Source: Kineococcus aurantiacus
Lineage (GTDB): Bacteria; Actinomycetota; Actinomycetes; Actinomycetales; Kineococcaceae
Assembly (NCBI RefSeq): GCF_013409345.1
Contig: NZ_JACCBB010000001.1
Location: forward strand, 3,224,001-3,288,000
Reading direction: 5' to 3'
Length of the DNA: 64,000 bases
Under the pieces are notes generated by a model, which was not told the origin of the DNA, did no database searches, and was given only the letters and a program-made list of their open reading frames with translations. Position 1 is the stretch's first letter. Each line of letters begins with the position of its first letter. Shown here one piece after another: positions 16,710 to 25,218 of this stretch. A program made the translations under genes and the position numbers.

Positions 16710-17560
16710 CGGGTGTCGCGGTCGGCGCGGTGCTGGGTCTGGGGGTGTTCTGCCTGTGGTGGTCGTGCTGGGAACGGCCGGCCCGCCCGGCGGCGCGTCG
16801 GCGGGCCGGGGTGCGGGACCTGCTGGCCGCCGCCGGGTGGACGGACGTGCCCGTCGCCGTGTTCGTGGCCGGGTGCCTGGTCGCCGGGGTGCTGGCGGGT
16901 GTCCTCGTGCTGGCGCTGACGGCCGTGCCGGTGCTCGGCGGCGGGGCCGCGCTGGCGGCGGGGCACGCGCCGGTGGCCCTGGCCCGCCACCGCGCCCGCG
17001 CCCGGCGCGAGGACGCCGCCGCCGAGTGGCCCGACGCCGTCGACGCGCTCGCGGCCTCGGTCCGGGCCGGTGCCCCGCTGCCCGATGCCGTCGCGGCGCT
17101 GGCCGTGCGCGGCCCGCACCGGTTCCGGCCCGCCTTCGCCCGCTTCGCCGTCGGGCACCGCGCCAGCGGGGCGTTCGAGACCGAGCTGGAGTCCCTGCGC
17201 ACCGAGCTGGCCGACCCCGTCTTCGACCGGCTCGCCGCGACGCTGCGCATGACGCGCCAGGTGGGCGGCAGCGACCTGGGCGCCACACTGCGGACCCTGT
17301 CGGGGTACCTGCGGGAGGACCGCCGGACCCGCGGGGAACTGCTGGCCCGGCAGAGCTGGACGGTGTCCGCGGCCCGGCTCGCCGTCGCCGCCCCCTGGAT
17401 CGTCCTGGCGCTGCTGGCCACCCGGCCCGGCACCCTCGCCGCCTACGGCGACGCCACCGGCGCCGCGGTCCTGGTCGCGGGGGCCGCGGTCTCGACCGGT
17501 GCGTACCGCCTCATGCTGCGGCTGGGGCGGCTGCCCGAACCGCGCCGGGTGCTGTCGTGA
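16706..17560 (+). CDS. tadB: Tad pilus platform protein TadB (type II secretion F-like)
   Basis: This 284-residue membrane protein has two N-terminal hydrophobic segments (about 3-20 and 48-80), a cytoplasmic helical T2SSF-like domain (about 100-230, including EWPDAVDALAASVRAGAPLP) and a C-terminal pair of hydrophobic segments. TadB and TadC form the inner-membrane platform that works with the TadA ATPase. The GTG start overlaps the tadA stop as GTGA, and its own stop overlaps tadC in the same way. Confidence 0.87.
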   Translation: MTGVAVGAVLGLGVFCLWWSCWERPARPAARRRAGVRDLLAAAGWTDVPVAVFVAGCLVAGVLAGVLVLALTAVPVLGGGAALAAGHAPVALARHRARARREDAAAEWPDAVDALAASVRAGAPLPDAVAALAVRGPHRFRPAFARFAVGHRASGAFETELESLRTELADPVFDRLAATLRMTRQVGGSDLGATLRTLSGYLREDRRTRGELLARQSWTVSAARLAVAAPWIVLALLATRPGTLAAYGDATGAAVLVAGAAVSTGAYRLMLRLGRLPEPRRVLS

Positions 17561-18429
17561 TCGCCGGGGTCCTGCTCGGGACGCTGGCCGGGGTGGGAGC
17601 GCTGCTCGTGCTCGCCGGTTCCCCGTGGCGCCGCGGCCCGGCCCTGGACGCCCGCGTCCTGCCCTACCTCGGGGCGCCGGGGTCCCGCCGGGCCCGCGAC
17701 GTGCTGCGCGTCGTCGGCACGGCCGTGGGGTCGCGGCTGGGGTCGGGCCGGGCCGTCACCGAACGGCTCCTGGTCCTGCACCCCGACGCCGCCGGCGGCC
17801 CCGAGCTCGCCGCGCACCGGGCCGAGCAGGTCCTGTGGTCGTGCGCGGGGACGGCGCTGGCGCTGGCCGGGGTCTGGGCGGGCGCGGGGGCGAACCCCGT
17901 CGCGGTCGTCGCGGCCATGGTCGTCGGCGGGCTCGGCGGGGCGCTGGCCCGCGACGAGCTGCTCGCGCGGGCGGTGCGCCGGCGCCGCGAGGAGCTCGTC
18001 GCGGACCTGCCGGCCGTGGCCGAGCTCCTGGCGCTGTCGGTGGCGGCGGGGGAGAACGTCTCGGCCGCCCTCGACCGCGTCGCCGCCGGCGGGGGCCCGC
18101 TGTGCGAGGGGCTGCGGGCGGCGCTGGGGCGGGTGCGCACGGGGACCCCGCTGCTCGACGCCCTGGCCGACCTCGCCGGGCGCTGGCAGGTCCCGCCGTT
18201 CAGCCGGTTCGTCGACGCCCTCGCGGTGGCGGTCGAAGCCGGCAGCCCCCTGGCCGACGTCCTGCGCGCGCAGGCCGCCGACGCCCGCGACGCCGAGCAC
18301 CGCCGGCTCACCGAAGCCGGTGGGCGGCAGGAGGTCGCGATGATGGTCCCCGTCGTCTTCGGGATCCTGCCGACCGTCGTGGTGTTCGCCGTCTACCCCG
18401 GTCTGGCCCAGCTCCAGCTGACGAACTGA
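17557..18429 (+). CDS. tadC: Tad pilus platform protein TadC
   Basis: This 290-residue protein is the second T2SSF-like platform subunit. The domain signature is at about residues 145-255, with ELVADLPAVAELLALSVAAG and the paired helices around FSRFVDALAVAVEAGSPLAD. It ends in a hydrophobic segment with MMVPVVFGILPTVVVFAVYP. Three further hydrophobic segments lie in the N-terminal half. It overlaps tadB by GTGA and is followed after 10 nt by the short pilin-like gene. Confidence 0.86.
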   Translation: MIAGVLLGTLAGVGALLVLAGSPWRRGPALDARVLPYLGAPGSRRARDVLRVVGTAVGSRLGSGRAVTERLLVLHPDAAGGPELAAHRAEQVLWSCAGTALALAGVWAGAGANPVAVVAAMVVGGLGGALARDELLARAVRRRREELVADLPAVAELLALSVAAGENVSAALDRVAAGGGPLCEGLRAALGRVRTGTPLLDALADLAGRWQVPPFSRFVDALAVAVEAGSPLADVLRAQAADARDAEHRRLTEAGGRQEVAMMVPVVFGILPTVVVFAVYPGLAQLQLTN

Positions 18430-18439
18430 AGGAGTAACC

Positions 18440-18601
18440 GTGTTGAAGGAACTGCTGAACGACGACCGGGGCGACGTCCCCGGCTGGGTCCTGGTGACCA
18501 TCATGACCGCCGGGCTGGTGGTGGGCCTGTGGGCCGTGGCCGGCCCGCGGCTGGCGGCCCTGTTCACCGCGGCGATGGACGCGGTGGTCGGCCAGCTGTG
18601 A
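18440..18601 (+). CDS. Short Flp-pilin-like membrane protein in the tad operon
   Basis: This 53-residue gene fills the space between tadC and tadE. It begins VLKELLNDDRGDVPGWVLVT and continues as one hydrophobic helix (about residues 16-35) with a short amphipathic tail. GGAG lies 5 nt before the GTG, and its stop overlaps the next start as GTGA. Position, size and the Gly-Asp before the hydrophobic helix suggest the major pilin. The Glu at +5 after the processing Gly, typical of Flp prepilins, is absent (Trp16 occupies that place if cleavage follows Gly11). It could be a divergent pilin or an accessory subunit. Confidence 0.7.
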   Translation: MLKELLNDDRGDVPGWVLVTIMTAGLVVGLWAVAGPRLAALFTAAMDAVVGQL

Positions 18602-18966
18602 GGCGGGACGAGGGCTCGGCCGTCGCCGAGTTCGCCGCCGTCGCCGGGCTGCTGGCGCTGCTGTTCGCGGCCGTCGTGCAGCTGGCCGTCGTCCAGCACG
18701 TGCGGGCCACGGCCGCCGACTGCGCGGGGGAGGGCGCCCGGTTCGGGGCGCTGCGCGGCAACACCCCCGCCGACGGCGCGGCCCGGGCCCGCGCCCTGCT
18801 CGCGGCGTCCCTGTCCCCGGCGTACGCGCGCGACGTCACCGCGCGCCGGGCCGAGGTGGCCGGGACCGCGCTCGTCGAGGTCGAGGTCGACGCCCCGCTG
18901 CCCGTCGTGGCGTTCCTCGGCCCGCGGCTGCTGCGCGTGCGGGGTCACGCGCTGGCGCAGCCGTGA
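18598..18966 (+). CDS. tadE: TadE-like pseudopilin
   Basis: This 122-residue protein begins with a short basic leader and a prepilin-type sequence, GSAVAEFAAVAGLLALLFAA. The Gly is followed by a helix carrying Glu at +5 and Phe at +6, the mark of class IVb pseudopilins processed by the TadV peptidase. The rest is a small exported domain. The start overlaps the stop of the pilin-like gene as GTGA. No TadV/CpaA peptidase gene is in the window, so processing must depend on one encoded elsewhere. Confidence 0.82.
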   Translation: MRRDEGSAVAEFAAVAGLLALLFAAVVQLAVVQHVRATAADCAGEGARFGALRGNTPADGAARARALLAASLSPAYARDVTARRAEVAGTALVEVEVDAPLPVVAFLGPRLLRVRGHALAQP

Positions 18967-19427
18967 GCGGCCCGACGGCGAGGAACCCGGCCCTAGGGGA
19001 CCCGGCCGCCGGGGACGAGGGGAGCGCGGCCGTGGAGTTCCTCGCCGTCGGCGTGCTGCTGCTCGTCCCGATCGCCTACCTCGTGCTGACCCTGGGCCGG
19101 GTCCAGGCGGCGGCGTTCGCCGCGGGGGCCGGGGCCGCGGAGGCGTCGCGGCTCGTCGCGACCGGTGCCGCCGTGGACCGGGCCGGGGCCGCGGTGGTGC
19201 TGGCCGTGACCGACCAGCACCTGGACCCGCGGGCGGCGACGCTGGACGTCGCGTGCTCGGCGGACCCCTGCGCCACGCCGGAGGGGGAGGTCGCCGCGAC
19301 CGTGCGCCTGGACGTCGAGCTGCCGCTCGTGCCGGCGTTCCTGGCCGGCGCGGTCCCGCTGCGCGTCCCCGTGGACGTCCGGCGGGTGGCGGTCGCCGAC
19401 CGGTTCGCCCCCGTGGGGCCGGGGTGA
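18963..19427 (+). CDS. Second TadE-like pilus protein
   Basis: This 154-residue protein has a 20-residue hydrophilic leader, then GSAAVEFLAVGVLLLVPIAY, again a Gly with Glu at +5 and Phe at +6 followed by a hydrophobic helix. The exported C-terminal part contains two Cys residues five apart (CSADPC) that could form a disulfide. It overlaps both neighbours by GTGA. It is probably a minor pseudopilin that caps or primes the fibre. Confidence 0.8.
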   Translation: MSGPTARNPALGDPAAGDEGSAAVEFLAVGVLLLVPIAYLVLTLGRVQAAAFAAGAGAAEASRLVATGAAVDRAGAAVVLAVTDQHLDPRAATLDVACSADPCATPEGEVAATVRLDVELPLVPAFLAGAVPLRVPVDVRRVAVADRFAPVGPG

Positions 19428-19861
19428 GGGGGTCCTCGGACGAGGGCCGCATCGCCCTGCTGTCCCTGGCGTTCGGGCTGCTCGCGACGGTCCTCGTCCT
19501 CGTCGTCGTCTCGGCCTCGGCCGTCCACCTGCAGCGCACACGGCTGTACGCCGTGGCCGACGCCGCCGCCGCGGACGCCGCGGATGCCCTCGACGAGCGG
19601 TCCTACTACGCGCAGGGCGTTCCCGGCGGCACCGCGCTGCTCACCGACGCCTCCGTCCGCGGCAGCGTCGAGGAGTACGTGGCCGACCACGCGGGCGTCG
19701 CGGGGGTTGTCGTCGGCGCGGGCACCGGGACGCCCGACGGGCAGCGCGCCGACGTCGAGCTCGTGGTCGTCACCGCCCCGCCGTTCACGGCCTTCGTGCC
19801 CGCCCGGTTCGCGCGGGTGCGGATCACGGCCCGCTCCAGCGCGCGGGCGGAGCTGCGCTGA
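19424..19861 (+). CDS. TadG-like/Rv3654c-type pilus protein
   Basis: This 145-residue protein has one N-terminal hydrophobic helix (about residues 11-34, LLSLAFGLLATVLVLVVVSA) followed by RTRLYAVADAAAADAADAL. That pattern is typical of the Tad-domain family in which the helix is followed by an Ala/Asp-rich segment. A 100-residue exported domain follows. It is the last gene of the tad operon by overlap (GTGA with the gene before); the next gene has its own promoter-like element. Confidence 0.75.
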   Translation: MRGSSDEGRIALLSLAFGLLATVLVLVVVSASAVHLQRTRLYAVADAAAADAADALDERSYYAQGVPGGTALLTDASVRGSVEEYVADHAGVAGVVVGAGTGTPDGQRADVELVVVTAPPFTAFVPARFARVRITARSSARAELR

Positions 19862-19879
19862 GCGTGCCACGGTGAGCCC

Positions 19880-20554
19880 GTGGAGCTACGAGACGCAGCG
19901 GTCCTGGTGACCGGAGCCGGGGGTGGGCTGGGGCGGCCGCTCGTCGAGGGGCTGCTGGCCGCCGGGGCCCGGGTCGTCACGAGCAGCCGGACGGCGCCGC
20001 CGGTCGGGGACGCCCCCGCGGTGGCCGCCGACCTGCGGCTGCCGGGGGAGCCCGAGCGCCTGGTGGCCGAGGCCGTCGCGCACCTGGGCCGCCTCGACGG
20101 CCTCGTGCACGCCGCCGGGGTGGTGGCCTTCGGGCCGGCCGCCGACGCCGACGACGACCTGCTGGACGAGCTGTTCCTGGCCGACGCGATCGGGCCGATC
20201 CGGCTGCTGCGCGCGGCGCTGCCGCACCTGCGCGCGGGCCGCGACCCGTTCGCGGTGGTCGTGACGGGTGTCGTCGCCGAGCGCCCCCAGGCCGGGATGG
20301 CGGCCTACTCCGCGGCCAAGGCTGCGCTGTCCGCCTTCGTCACCGCCGTGGCGCGCGAGGAGCGGTCCCGGGTCCGGGTGCTCGACGTGCGGCCCCCGCA
20401 CACCGAGACGGGGCTGGCGACCCGCCCGGTGGCCGGGACCGCGCCGCGGCTGCCGCCGGGGCTCGCGCCGGCGGAGGTGGCCGAGCGGGTCCTGCGGGCC
20501 GTGACCGGCGGGGAGCGGGAGCTGAGCGCGGAGGCCTTCGCGCGACGCACGTAG
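19880..20554 (+). CDS. Short-chain dehydrogenase/reductase
   Basis: This 224-residue classical SDR shows the cofactor loop TGAGGGLG (about residues 11-18), a central HAAGVV segment and the catalytic YSAAK (Tyr and Lys, about 142-146). The substrate is unknown. A CACGGT hexamer ends 6 nt before the GTG start, suggesting it is transcribed separately from the tad operon, which stops 18 nt upstream. It is slightly shorter than the usual 240-260 residues because the C-terminal substrate region is compact. Confidence 0.85.
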   Translation: MELRDAAVLVTGAGGGLGRPLVEGLLAAGARVVTSSRTAPPVGDAPAVAADLRLPGEPERLVAEAVAHLGRLDGLVHAAGVVAFGPAADADDDLLDELFLADAIGPIRLLRAALPHLRAGRDPFAVVVTGVVAERPQAGMAAYSAAKAALSAFVTAVAREERSRVRVLDVRPPHTETGLATRPVAGTAPRLPPGLAPAEVAERVLRAVTGGERELSAEAFARRT

Positions 20555-20557
20555 ACT
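20552..20557 (+). promoter_or_regulatory. -10 hexamer TAGACT of prfB
   Basis: TAGACT ends 8 nt before the GTG start of prfB. It lies within the last codons of the SDR gene, or just at its end. Confidence 0.55.
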
Positions 20558-20565
20558 CGTCGGCC

Positions 20566-21669
20566 GTGGCCATCGACTTCCCCGCCGAGATCTCCGCCCT
20601 GCGCACGACGTACGCCTCCATCCGGGAGGTGTCCGACCTCGACGGGCTGCGCACCGAGCTGGCCGACCTCAACGAGCAGGCCGCCGCGCCGGACCTGTGG
20701 GACGACCCCGAGACCGCCCAGGGCGTGACGAGCCGGCTGTCGTCGGTGCAGGCCGAGCTGGAGCGCATCGAGAAGATGGGCGGGCGCATCGACGACCTGG
20801 AGGTGCTCGTCGAGCTCGCCGAGTCCGAGGGCGACGCGGACTCCCTGGCCGAGGCCGAGCAGGAGCTGGAGGCGATCAAGGGGTCGCTGGAGGAGCTGGA
20901 GGTCCGGACGCTGCTGTCGGGGGAGTACGACGCCCGCGAGGCCCTGGTGACGATCCGCTCCGAGGCCGGTGGCGTCGACGCGGCCGACTTCGCGCAGATG
21001 CTCATGCGCATGTACCTGCGCTGGGCCGAGCGCAAGCACTACAAGACGGAGCTGTACGACACCTCCTACGCCGAGGAGGCGGGCATCAAGTCGGCGACGT
21101 TCAAGGTCGCCGCCCCGTACGCCTACGGCACGCTGAGCGTGGAGCAGGGCACCCACCGCCTGGTGCGCATCTCCCCGTTCGACAACCAGGGCCGGCGTCA
21201 GACGTCGTTCGCCGGGGTCGAGGTGCTGCCCGTGGTGGCCGAGACCGACCACATCGAGATCCCCGAGAACGACGTGCGCGTCGACGTGTACCGCTCCTCC
21301 GGGCCCGGTGGCCAGTCGGTCAACACGACCGACTCCGCGGTGCGCCTGACGCACCTGCCGACGGGCATCGTCGTGACGTGCCAGAACGAGAAGTCGCAGC
21401 TGCAGAACAAGGCCGCGGCCATGCGCGTCCTGCAGGCCAAGCTGCTGGAGAAGGCCCGTCAGGACCGGCAGGCCGAGCTGGACGCGCTCAAGGGCGAGGA
21501 CTCCGGGTCGTGGGGCAACCAGATGCGCTCCTACGTGCTGCAGCCGTACAAGATGGTCAAGGACCTGCGCACGAACTTCGAGGTCGGCAACACCGACGGG
21601 GTGTTCGACGGTGAGATCGACAGCTTCCTGGACGCGGGCATCCGCTGGCGCAAGCAGCGTGAGAGCTGA
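20566..21669 (+). CDS. prfB: Peptide chain release factor 2
   Basis: RF2 recognises UGA and UAA stop codons and triggers peptide release. This 367-residue protein carries the RF2-specific SPF tripeptide (203-205) and the catalytic GGQ loop (248-250, [10 protein letters not shown]). The frame is continuous from the GTG start; there is no internal in-frame stop or slippery site of the kind that gives programmed frameshifting in E. coli prfB. It leads the conserved prfB-ftsE-ftsX-smpB-ssrA cluster. Confidence 0.97.
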   Translation: MAIDFPAEISALRTTYASIREVSDLDGLRTELADLNEQAAAPDLWDDPETAQGVTSRLSSVQAELERIEKMGGRIDDLEVLVELAESEGDADSLAEAEQELEAIKGSLEELEVRTLLSGEYDAREALVTIRSEAGGVDAADFAQMLMRMYLRWAERKHYKTELYDTSYAEEAGIKSATFKVAAPYAYGTLSVEQGTHRLVRISPFDNQGRRQTSFAGVEVLPVVAETDHIEIPENDVRVDVYRSSGPGGQSVNTTDSAVRLTHLPTGIVVTCQNEKSQLQNKAAAMRVLQAKLLEKARQDRQAELDALKGEDSGSWGNQMRSYVLQPYKMVKDLRTNFEVGNTDGVFDGEIDSFLDAGIRWRKQRES

Positions 21670-21692
21670 ACCTCACGCTCAGCCACAGACCG

Positions 21693-21698
21693 TAGGGT
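21693..21698 (+). promoter_or_regulatory. -10 hexamer TAGGGT of ftsE
   Basis: TAGGGT ends 7 nt before the ATG at 21706. This supports that ATG, rather than the GTG one codon upstream, as the start of a leaderless message. Confidence 0.6.
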
Positions 21699-21705
21699 GT
21701 GAGTG

Positions 21706-22395
21706 ATGATCACCTTCGAGCACGTCAGCAAGAGCTACGGCGAGGGGCACCGTCCCGCGCTCGCCGAGGTGACCCTCCAGATCGACAAGGGCGACTTCGT
21801 CTTCCTCGTGGGCCCCTCGGGCTCGGGGAAGTCGACGTTCCTGCGCCTGGTCCTGAAGGAGGAGAAGGCCTCCGGCGGCAGCGTCCAGGTCAACGGCCGC
21901 GACGTCGGCCGGCTGCGGTCCTGGAAGGTGCCGCAGCTGCGCCGGCAGATCGGCGTGGTCTTCCAGGACTTCCGGCTGCTGGCCGACAAGAGCGTCTACG
22001 ACAACGTCGCCTTCGCCCTGCAGGTCCTCGGCAAGCCGCGGCACGTCATCGCCCAGACCGTCCCCGAGACCCTGGGGCTGGTGGGGCTGGGCGGCAAGGA
22101 GAAGCGCCGCCCCCACGAGCTGTCCGGGGGTGAGCAGCAGCGCGTGGCCATCGCCCGCGCCTTCGTCAACCGGCCCGCGATCCTGCTGGCCGACGAGCCC
22201 ACCGGCAACCTCGACCCCGAGACCAGCGTGGGGATCATGAAACTGCTCGACCGCATCAACCGCACGGGGACCACCATCGTCATGGCCACGCACGACGACG
22301 ACATCGTCGACCAGATGCGCAAGCGCGTCGTGGAGCTGCGCGACGGCCGCGTCGTGCGCGACGAGGACCGCGGCGTGTACGGGTCGGGCCGCTGA
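21706..22395 (+). CDS. ftsE: Cell division ATP-binding protein FtsE
   Basis: FtsE is the ATPase of the FtsEX complex, which transmits a signal across the membrane to peptidoglycan hydrolases at the division site. The 229-residue protein has Walker A GPSGSGKS (36-43), the ABC signature [15 protein letters not shown] and Walker [13 protein letters not shown]. Its stop overlaps the ftsX start as TGATG, ensuring balanced synthesis. Confidence 0.96.
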   Translation: MITFEHVSKSYGEGHRPALAEVTLQIDKGDFVFLVGPSGSGKSTFLRLVLKEEKASGGSVQVNGRDVGRLRSWKVPQLRRQIGVVFQDFRLLADKSVYDNVAFALQVLGKPRHVIAQTVPETLGLVGLGGKEKRRPHELSGGEQQRVAIARAFVNRPAILLADEPTGNLDPETSVGIMKLLDRINRTGTTIVMATHDDDIVDQMRKRVVELRDGRVVRDEDRGVYGSGR

Positions 22396-23300
22396 TGCGC
22401 CTGGGTTTCGTCCTCGGCGAGATGTTCGCGGGGCTGCGGCGCAACTTCACGATGACGATCGCGGTCGTGCTCGTGACGATGGTGTCGCTGTTCTTCTTCG
22501 GGACCGGGCTGCTCGTGCAGAAGCAGGTCGGCATCCTCAAGGGCGAGTGGTACGACCGCGTCCAGGTCTCCATCTTCCTGTGCGGCAGCGAGTCCCCCGA
22601 GAGCGCCTGCCCGGGCGGGGAGATCACCGACGCCCAGCGCGACGCGCTGCGCGCGCAGCTGGAGGCCGACCCGCGGGTCGAGCGCGTCTACTACGAGTCC
22701 AAGCAGCAGGCGTTCGAGAACTTCAAGGAGACCAACGACTCCTCGATCACCGACAAGGTGACGGCCGACCAGCTGCCGGAGTCCTTCCGCGTGCGGTTGC
22801 AGGACCCCGAGGGCTACCAGGCCGTGAGCGACGACTACGGGACCGTCGCCGGCGTCGAGGACGTCCCGGACCTGCGGGCCATCCTGCAGCCGCTGTTCAC
22901 GGTGCTGGACGTGGCGACGAACATCGCCCTGGGCCTGGCCGCCCTCATGCTCGTCTGCTCGATGATGCTGGTGTCCACGACGATCCGGCTCACGGCGTTC
23001 AGCCGCCGCCGCGAGACGACGATCATGCGCCTGGTGGGGGCGTCGCGGGCGCTCATCCAGCTGCCGTTCGTCCTCGAGGGCGTCGTGGCCAGCTTCGTCG
23101 GGGGTCTGCTGGCCTCCGCGGCCCTGTGGGCCATGGTCAACTTCGGGGTGTCCCGGCTGCAGAACCGGCCCGGGTTCACCACCCGGCTCATCGACACCCA
23201 CGACGTGCTGACCCAGACCGGGCCGGTCATGCTCGCCGTCGGGGTCGTGTTCGCGGTCATCGCGTCGCTGTTCAGCCTCCGCCGTTGGCTGAAGGTGTGA
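22395..23300 (+). CDS. ftsX: Cell division protein FtsX
   Basis: This 301-residue permease-like partner of FtsE has a first transmembrane segment at about residues 21-44. An extracellular domain (about 45-175) contains two Cys residues (CGSESPESAC) likely to form a disulfide, and three more transmembrane segments follow (about 178-200, 225-250 and 272-295). The family activates cell-wall hydrolases such as RipC in mycobacteria. It is translationally coupled to ftsE. Confidence 0.95.
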   Translation: MRLGFVLGEMFAGLRRNFTMTIAVVLVTMVSLFFFGTGLLVQKQVGILKGEWYDRVQVSIFLCGSESPESACPGGEITDAQRDALRAQLEADPRVERVYYESKQQAFENFKETNDSSITDKVTADQLPESFRVRLQDPEGYQAVSDDYGTVAGVEDVPDLRAILQPLFTVLDVATNIALGLAALMLVCSMMLVSTTIRLTAFSRRRETTIMRLVGASRALIQLPFVLEGVVASFVGGLLASAALWAMVNFGVSRLQNRPGFTTRLIDTHDVLTQTGPVMLAVGVVFAVIASLFSLRRWLKV

Positions 23301-23332
23301 GAACCGCGGTGCGGTGCCCCCGCCCCGGCGCC

Positions 23333-23338
23333 TAGACT
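23333..23338 (+). promoter_or_regulatory. -10 hexamer TAGACT of smpB
   Basis: TAGACT lies 36 nt upstream of the GTG start. Unlike its neighbours the gene has a leader with AGGAGGG ending 5 nt before the start codon, so it would be translated in the canonical way. Confidence 0.55.
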
Positions 23339-23374
23339 CGGCTGCTCACCCGATCCACCCCCAGGAGGGACGAC

Positions 23375-23845
23375 GTGCCGCGCGAGACCGGTCGCAAGGT
23401 GATCGCCAGCAACCGCAAGGCGCGCCACGACTACTTCATCGACGACACCTACGAGGCCGGCATCAGCCTCATGGGCACCGAGGTCAAGGCCCTGCGGATG
23501 GGCCGGGCCTCCCTGGTCGACGGCTTCGCCCACATCGACCGGGGCGAGATGTGGCTCGAGGGGGTTCACATCCCCGAGTACGTGCAGGGCACCTGGACCA
23601 ACCACACCCCGCGCCGCAAGCGCAAGCTGCTGCTGCACCGCGCCGAGATCGACCGGTGGGCCGGCAAGGTCCGCGAGTCGGGGCTGACCATCGTGCCGCT
23701 GGCGCTGTACTTCGTCGACGGCCGCGTGAAGGTCGAGATCGGCCTGGCCCGGGGCAAGAAGAACTACGACAAGCGCCAGACGCTGCGGGAGAAGCAGGAC
23801 AAGCGCGAGGCCGACCGCGCCATGTCGCTGCGCCGGAACCGCTGA
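23375..23845 (+). CDS. smpB: SsrA-binding protein SmpB
   Basis: SmpB binds the tRNA-like end of tmRNA and delivers it to stalled ribosomes. The 156-residue protein has the conserved [18 protein letters not shown] and [10 protein letters not shown] segments and ends in a basic tail ([14 protein letters not shown]) that reads the empty mRNA channel. It lies directly upstream of ssrA. Confidence 0.97.
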   Translation: MPRETGRKVIASNRKARHDYFIDDTYEAGISLMGTEVKALRMGRASLVDGFAHIDRGEMWLEGVHIPEYVQGTWTNHTPRRKRKLLLHRAEIDRWAGKVRESGLTIVPLALYFVDGRVKVEIGLARGKKNYDKRQTLREKQDKREADRAMSLRRNR

Positions 23846-23978
23846 TCACGGCCGCCCGCGGTCCTGCAGCGGGCGGCGCGGGGCCCGGTGAGGGCCCGAC
23901 CGCGTCCCCCGGGCGGCCGACGGGTGGGCGGCGGGGTGTCCCGGTGGGAATGGGGACGACGCACCCGCGGTTGAGGGG

Positions 23979-23984
23979 TAAGCT
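23979..23984 (+). promoter_or_regulatory. Candidate -10 box TAAGCT of ssrA
   Basis: TAAGCT lies 19 nt upstream of the mature tmRNA 5' end, so the primary transcript would carry a short leader removed by RNase P. Confidence 0.4.
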
Positions 23985-24003
23985 GGACAGCACAACTCAA
24001 CAC

Positions 24004-24368
24004 GGGGATGACAGGTTTCGACGTTGGTCGTCGAGCCAGGGGAAGCGGGTCGAGGATGCATGGTCATCTCGTCAACGATCCATGCAAACCAATAGGTGCC
24101 GATTCCAAGCGCACCGAGTTCGCCCTCGCCGCCTGAGCGAGCGCGACTCTGTCAGCCCGGGTGCGCTCCCGCCCCGGGTCCTGGCATCGACTAGGGAGCT
24201 CACCTCTCACCGAGGTCGCGTAGGTGAGAGGGACACGCAACGCGGCTGGGCCCGGCGATGACATGCCTGTGTGAGCATCGGGGCCGAGCAGACCGTTGAA
24301 CAGGATGCACCCGGAGAAGCCCTGGTACCACGCTGACGGACGCGGGTTCGATTCCCGCCATCTCCACC
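24004..24368 (+). ncRNA. ssrA: Transfer-messenger RNA
   Basis: The 5' end begins GGGGATGACAGGTTTCGAC and pairs with CATCTCC near the 3' end to form the acceptor stem. The T-arm GGGTTCGATTCCC precedes it. The tag reading frame runs from the resume codon GCC at 24098 to the TGA at 24136 and encodes ADSKRTEFALAA, a typical actinobacterial proteolysis tag. The terminal CCA is not fully encoded (ACC then T). Its partner gene smpB is immediately upstream. Confidence 0.96.
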
Positions 24369-24370
24369 TG

Positions 24371-24414
24371 ACGACGAAGGCCGTCTCCCCGATCGGGGAG
24401 GCGGCCTTCGTCGT
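24371..24414 (+). terminator. Terminator of ssrA
   Basis: A 20-bp hairpin has arms 24371-24390 and 24395-24414, a GATC loop and one T-G mismatch. It starts 2 nt after the tmRNA 3' end. Confidence 0.85.
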
Positions 24415-24507
24415 GTCCGGGGACTACTGCCCAGGGAGGACACCGCCCCCGCCGGTTCCGCCCGCGCTCCGACGCGCCGGGGTGCCCCCGCGCACGAGGC
24501 TCGGGTC

Positions 24508-25218
24508 ATGGACATCCTCACCGGCCGCGGTCTCGTCGTGACCTACGGCGGCACCCGCGCCCTCGACGGCGTCGACGTCACGGTCCGGGCGGGCGAGTCG
24601 GTCGCCGTGATGGGCCCCTCCGGGTCGGGCAAGACGACGCTCCTGCACGTCCTGGCCGGCATCGTGCGGCCCACCTCGGGGACCGTCGAGCTCGCCGGCC
24701 AGGACCTGGCCCCGATGAGCGACACGCGGCGGACCCTGCTGCGCCGCACCGACTTCGGGTTCGTCTTCCAGTCCGGTCAGCTGCTGTCGGAGCTGCCCGC
24801 GGAGGAGAACGCCGCCCTGCCGCTGCTGCTGGGCGGCCACTCGCGCGCCGCCGCGACCGCCCGCGCCCGCGACCTGCTGGCCCGCCTCGGCCTGGCCGGG
24901 ACCGAGCGCCGGCGGCCCGGGGAGCTGTCGGGCGGCCAGGTGCAGCGCGTCGCCGTCGCCCGGGCCCTGGTGGGCCGGCCGAAGGTCGTCTTCGCCGACG
25001 AGCCGACCGGCGCCCTGGACCAGGCCACCGGCCGGGAGGTCCTGGACCTGCTGACGTCGGTGGCCCGCGAGGACGGGGCCGCGCTCGTCGTCGTCACCCA
25101 CGACGTCGCCGTCGCCCGCTGGTGCGACCGGACCCTGGCCGTGCGCGACGGCCGGGTCTGGAGCCGGCGCCCAGCGCCGGACGACGAGTTCACCGCCCCC
25201 GCGGGGAGCCTGCGGTGA
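24508..25218 (+). CDS. ABC transporter ATP-binding protein (LolD/MacB type)
   Basis: This 236-residue ATPase has Walker A GPSGSGKT (36-43), the signature ELSGGQVQRVAVARAL and Walker B VVFADEPTGALD. The last is the form seen in the MacB/LolD/SalX group of exporters that work with FtsX-like permeases. The substrate is unknown; the group handles peptides, lipoproteins or antibiotics. It overlaps the permease gene by GTGA. The gene is expressed downstream of the ssrA terminator, but I see no clear promoter. Confidence 0.88.
   Translation: MDILTGRGLVVTYGGTRALDGVDVTVRAGESVAVMGPSGSGKTTLLHVLAGIVRPTSGTVELAGQDLAPMSDTRRTLLRRTDFGFVFQSGQLLSELPAEENAALPLLLGGHSRAAATARARDLLARLGLAGTERRRPGELSGGQVQRVAVARALVGRPKVVFADEPTGALDQATGREVLDLLTSVAREDGAALVVVTHDVAVARWCDRTLAVRDGRVWSRRPAPDDEFTAPAGSLR

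Noticed and set aside
11451-19861. A complete type VII secretion locus around the EssC-like ATPase
   Set aside because: No WXG100, EccB, EccD, EccE or mycosin gene is present; the neighbours are a GNAT gene and Tad pilus genes.
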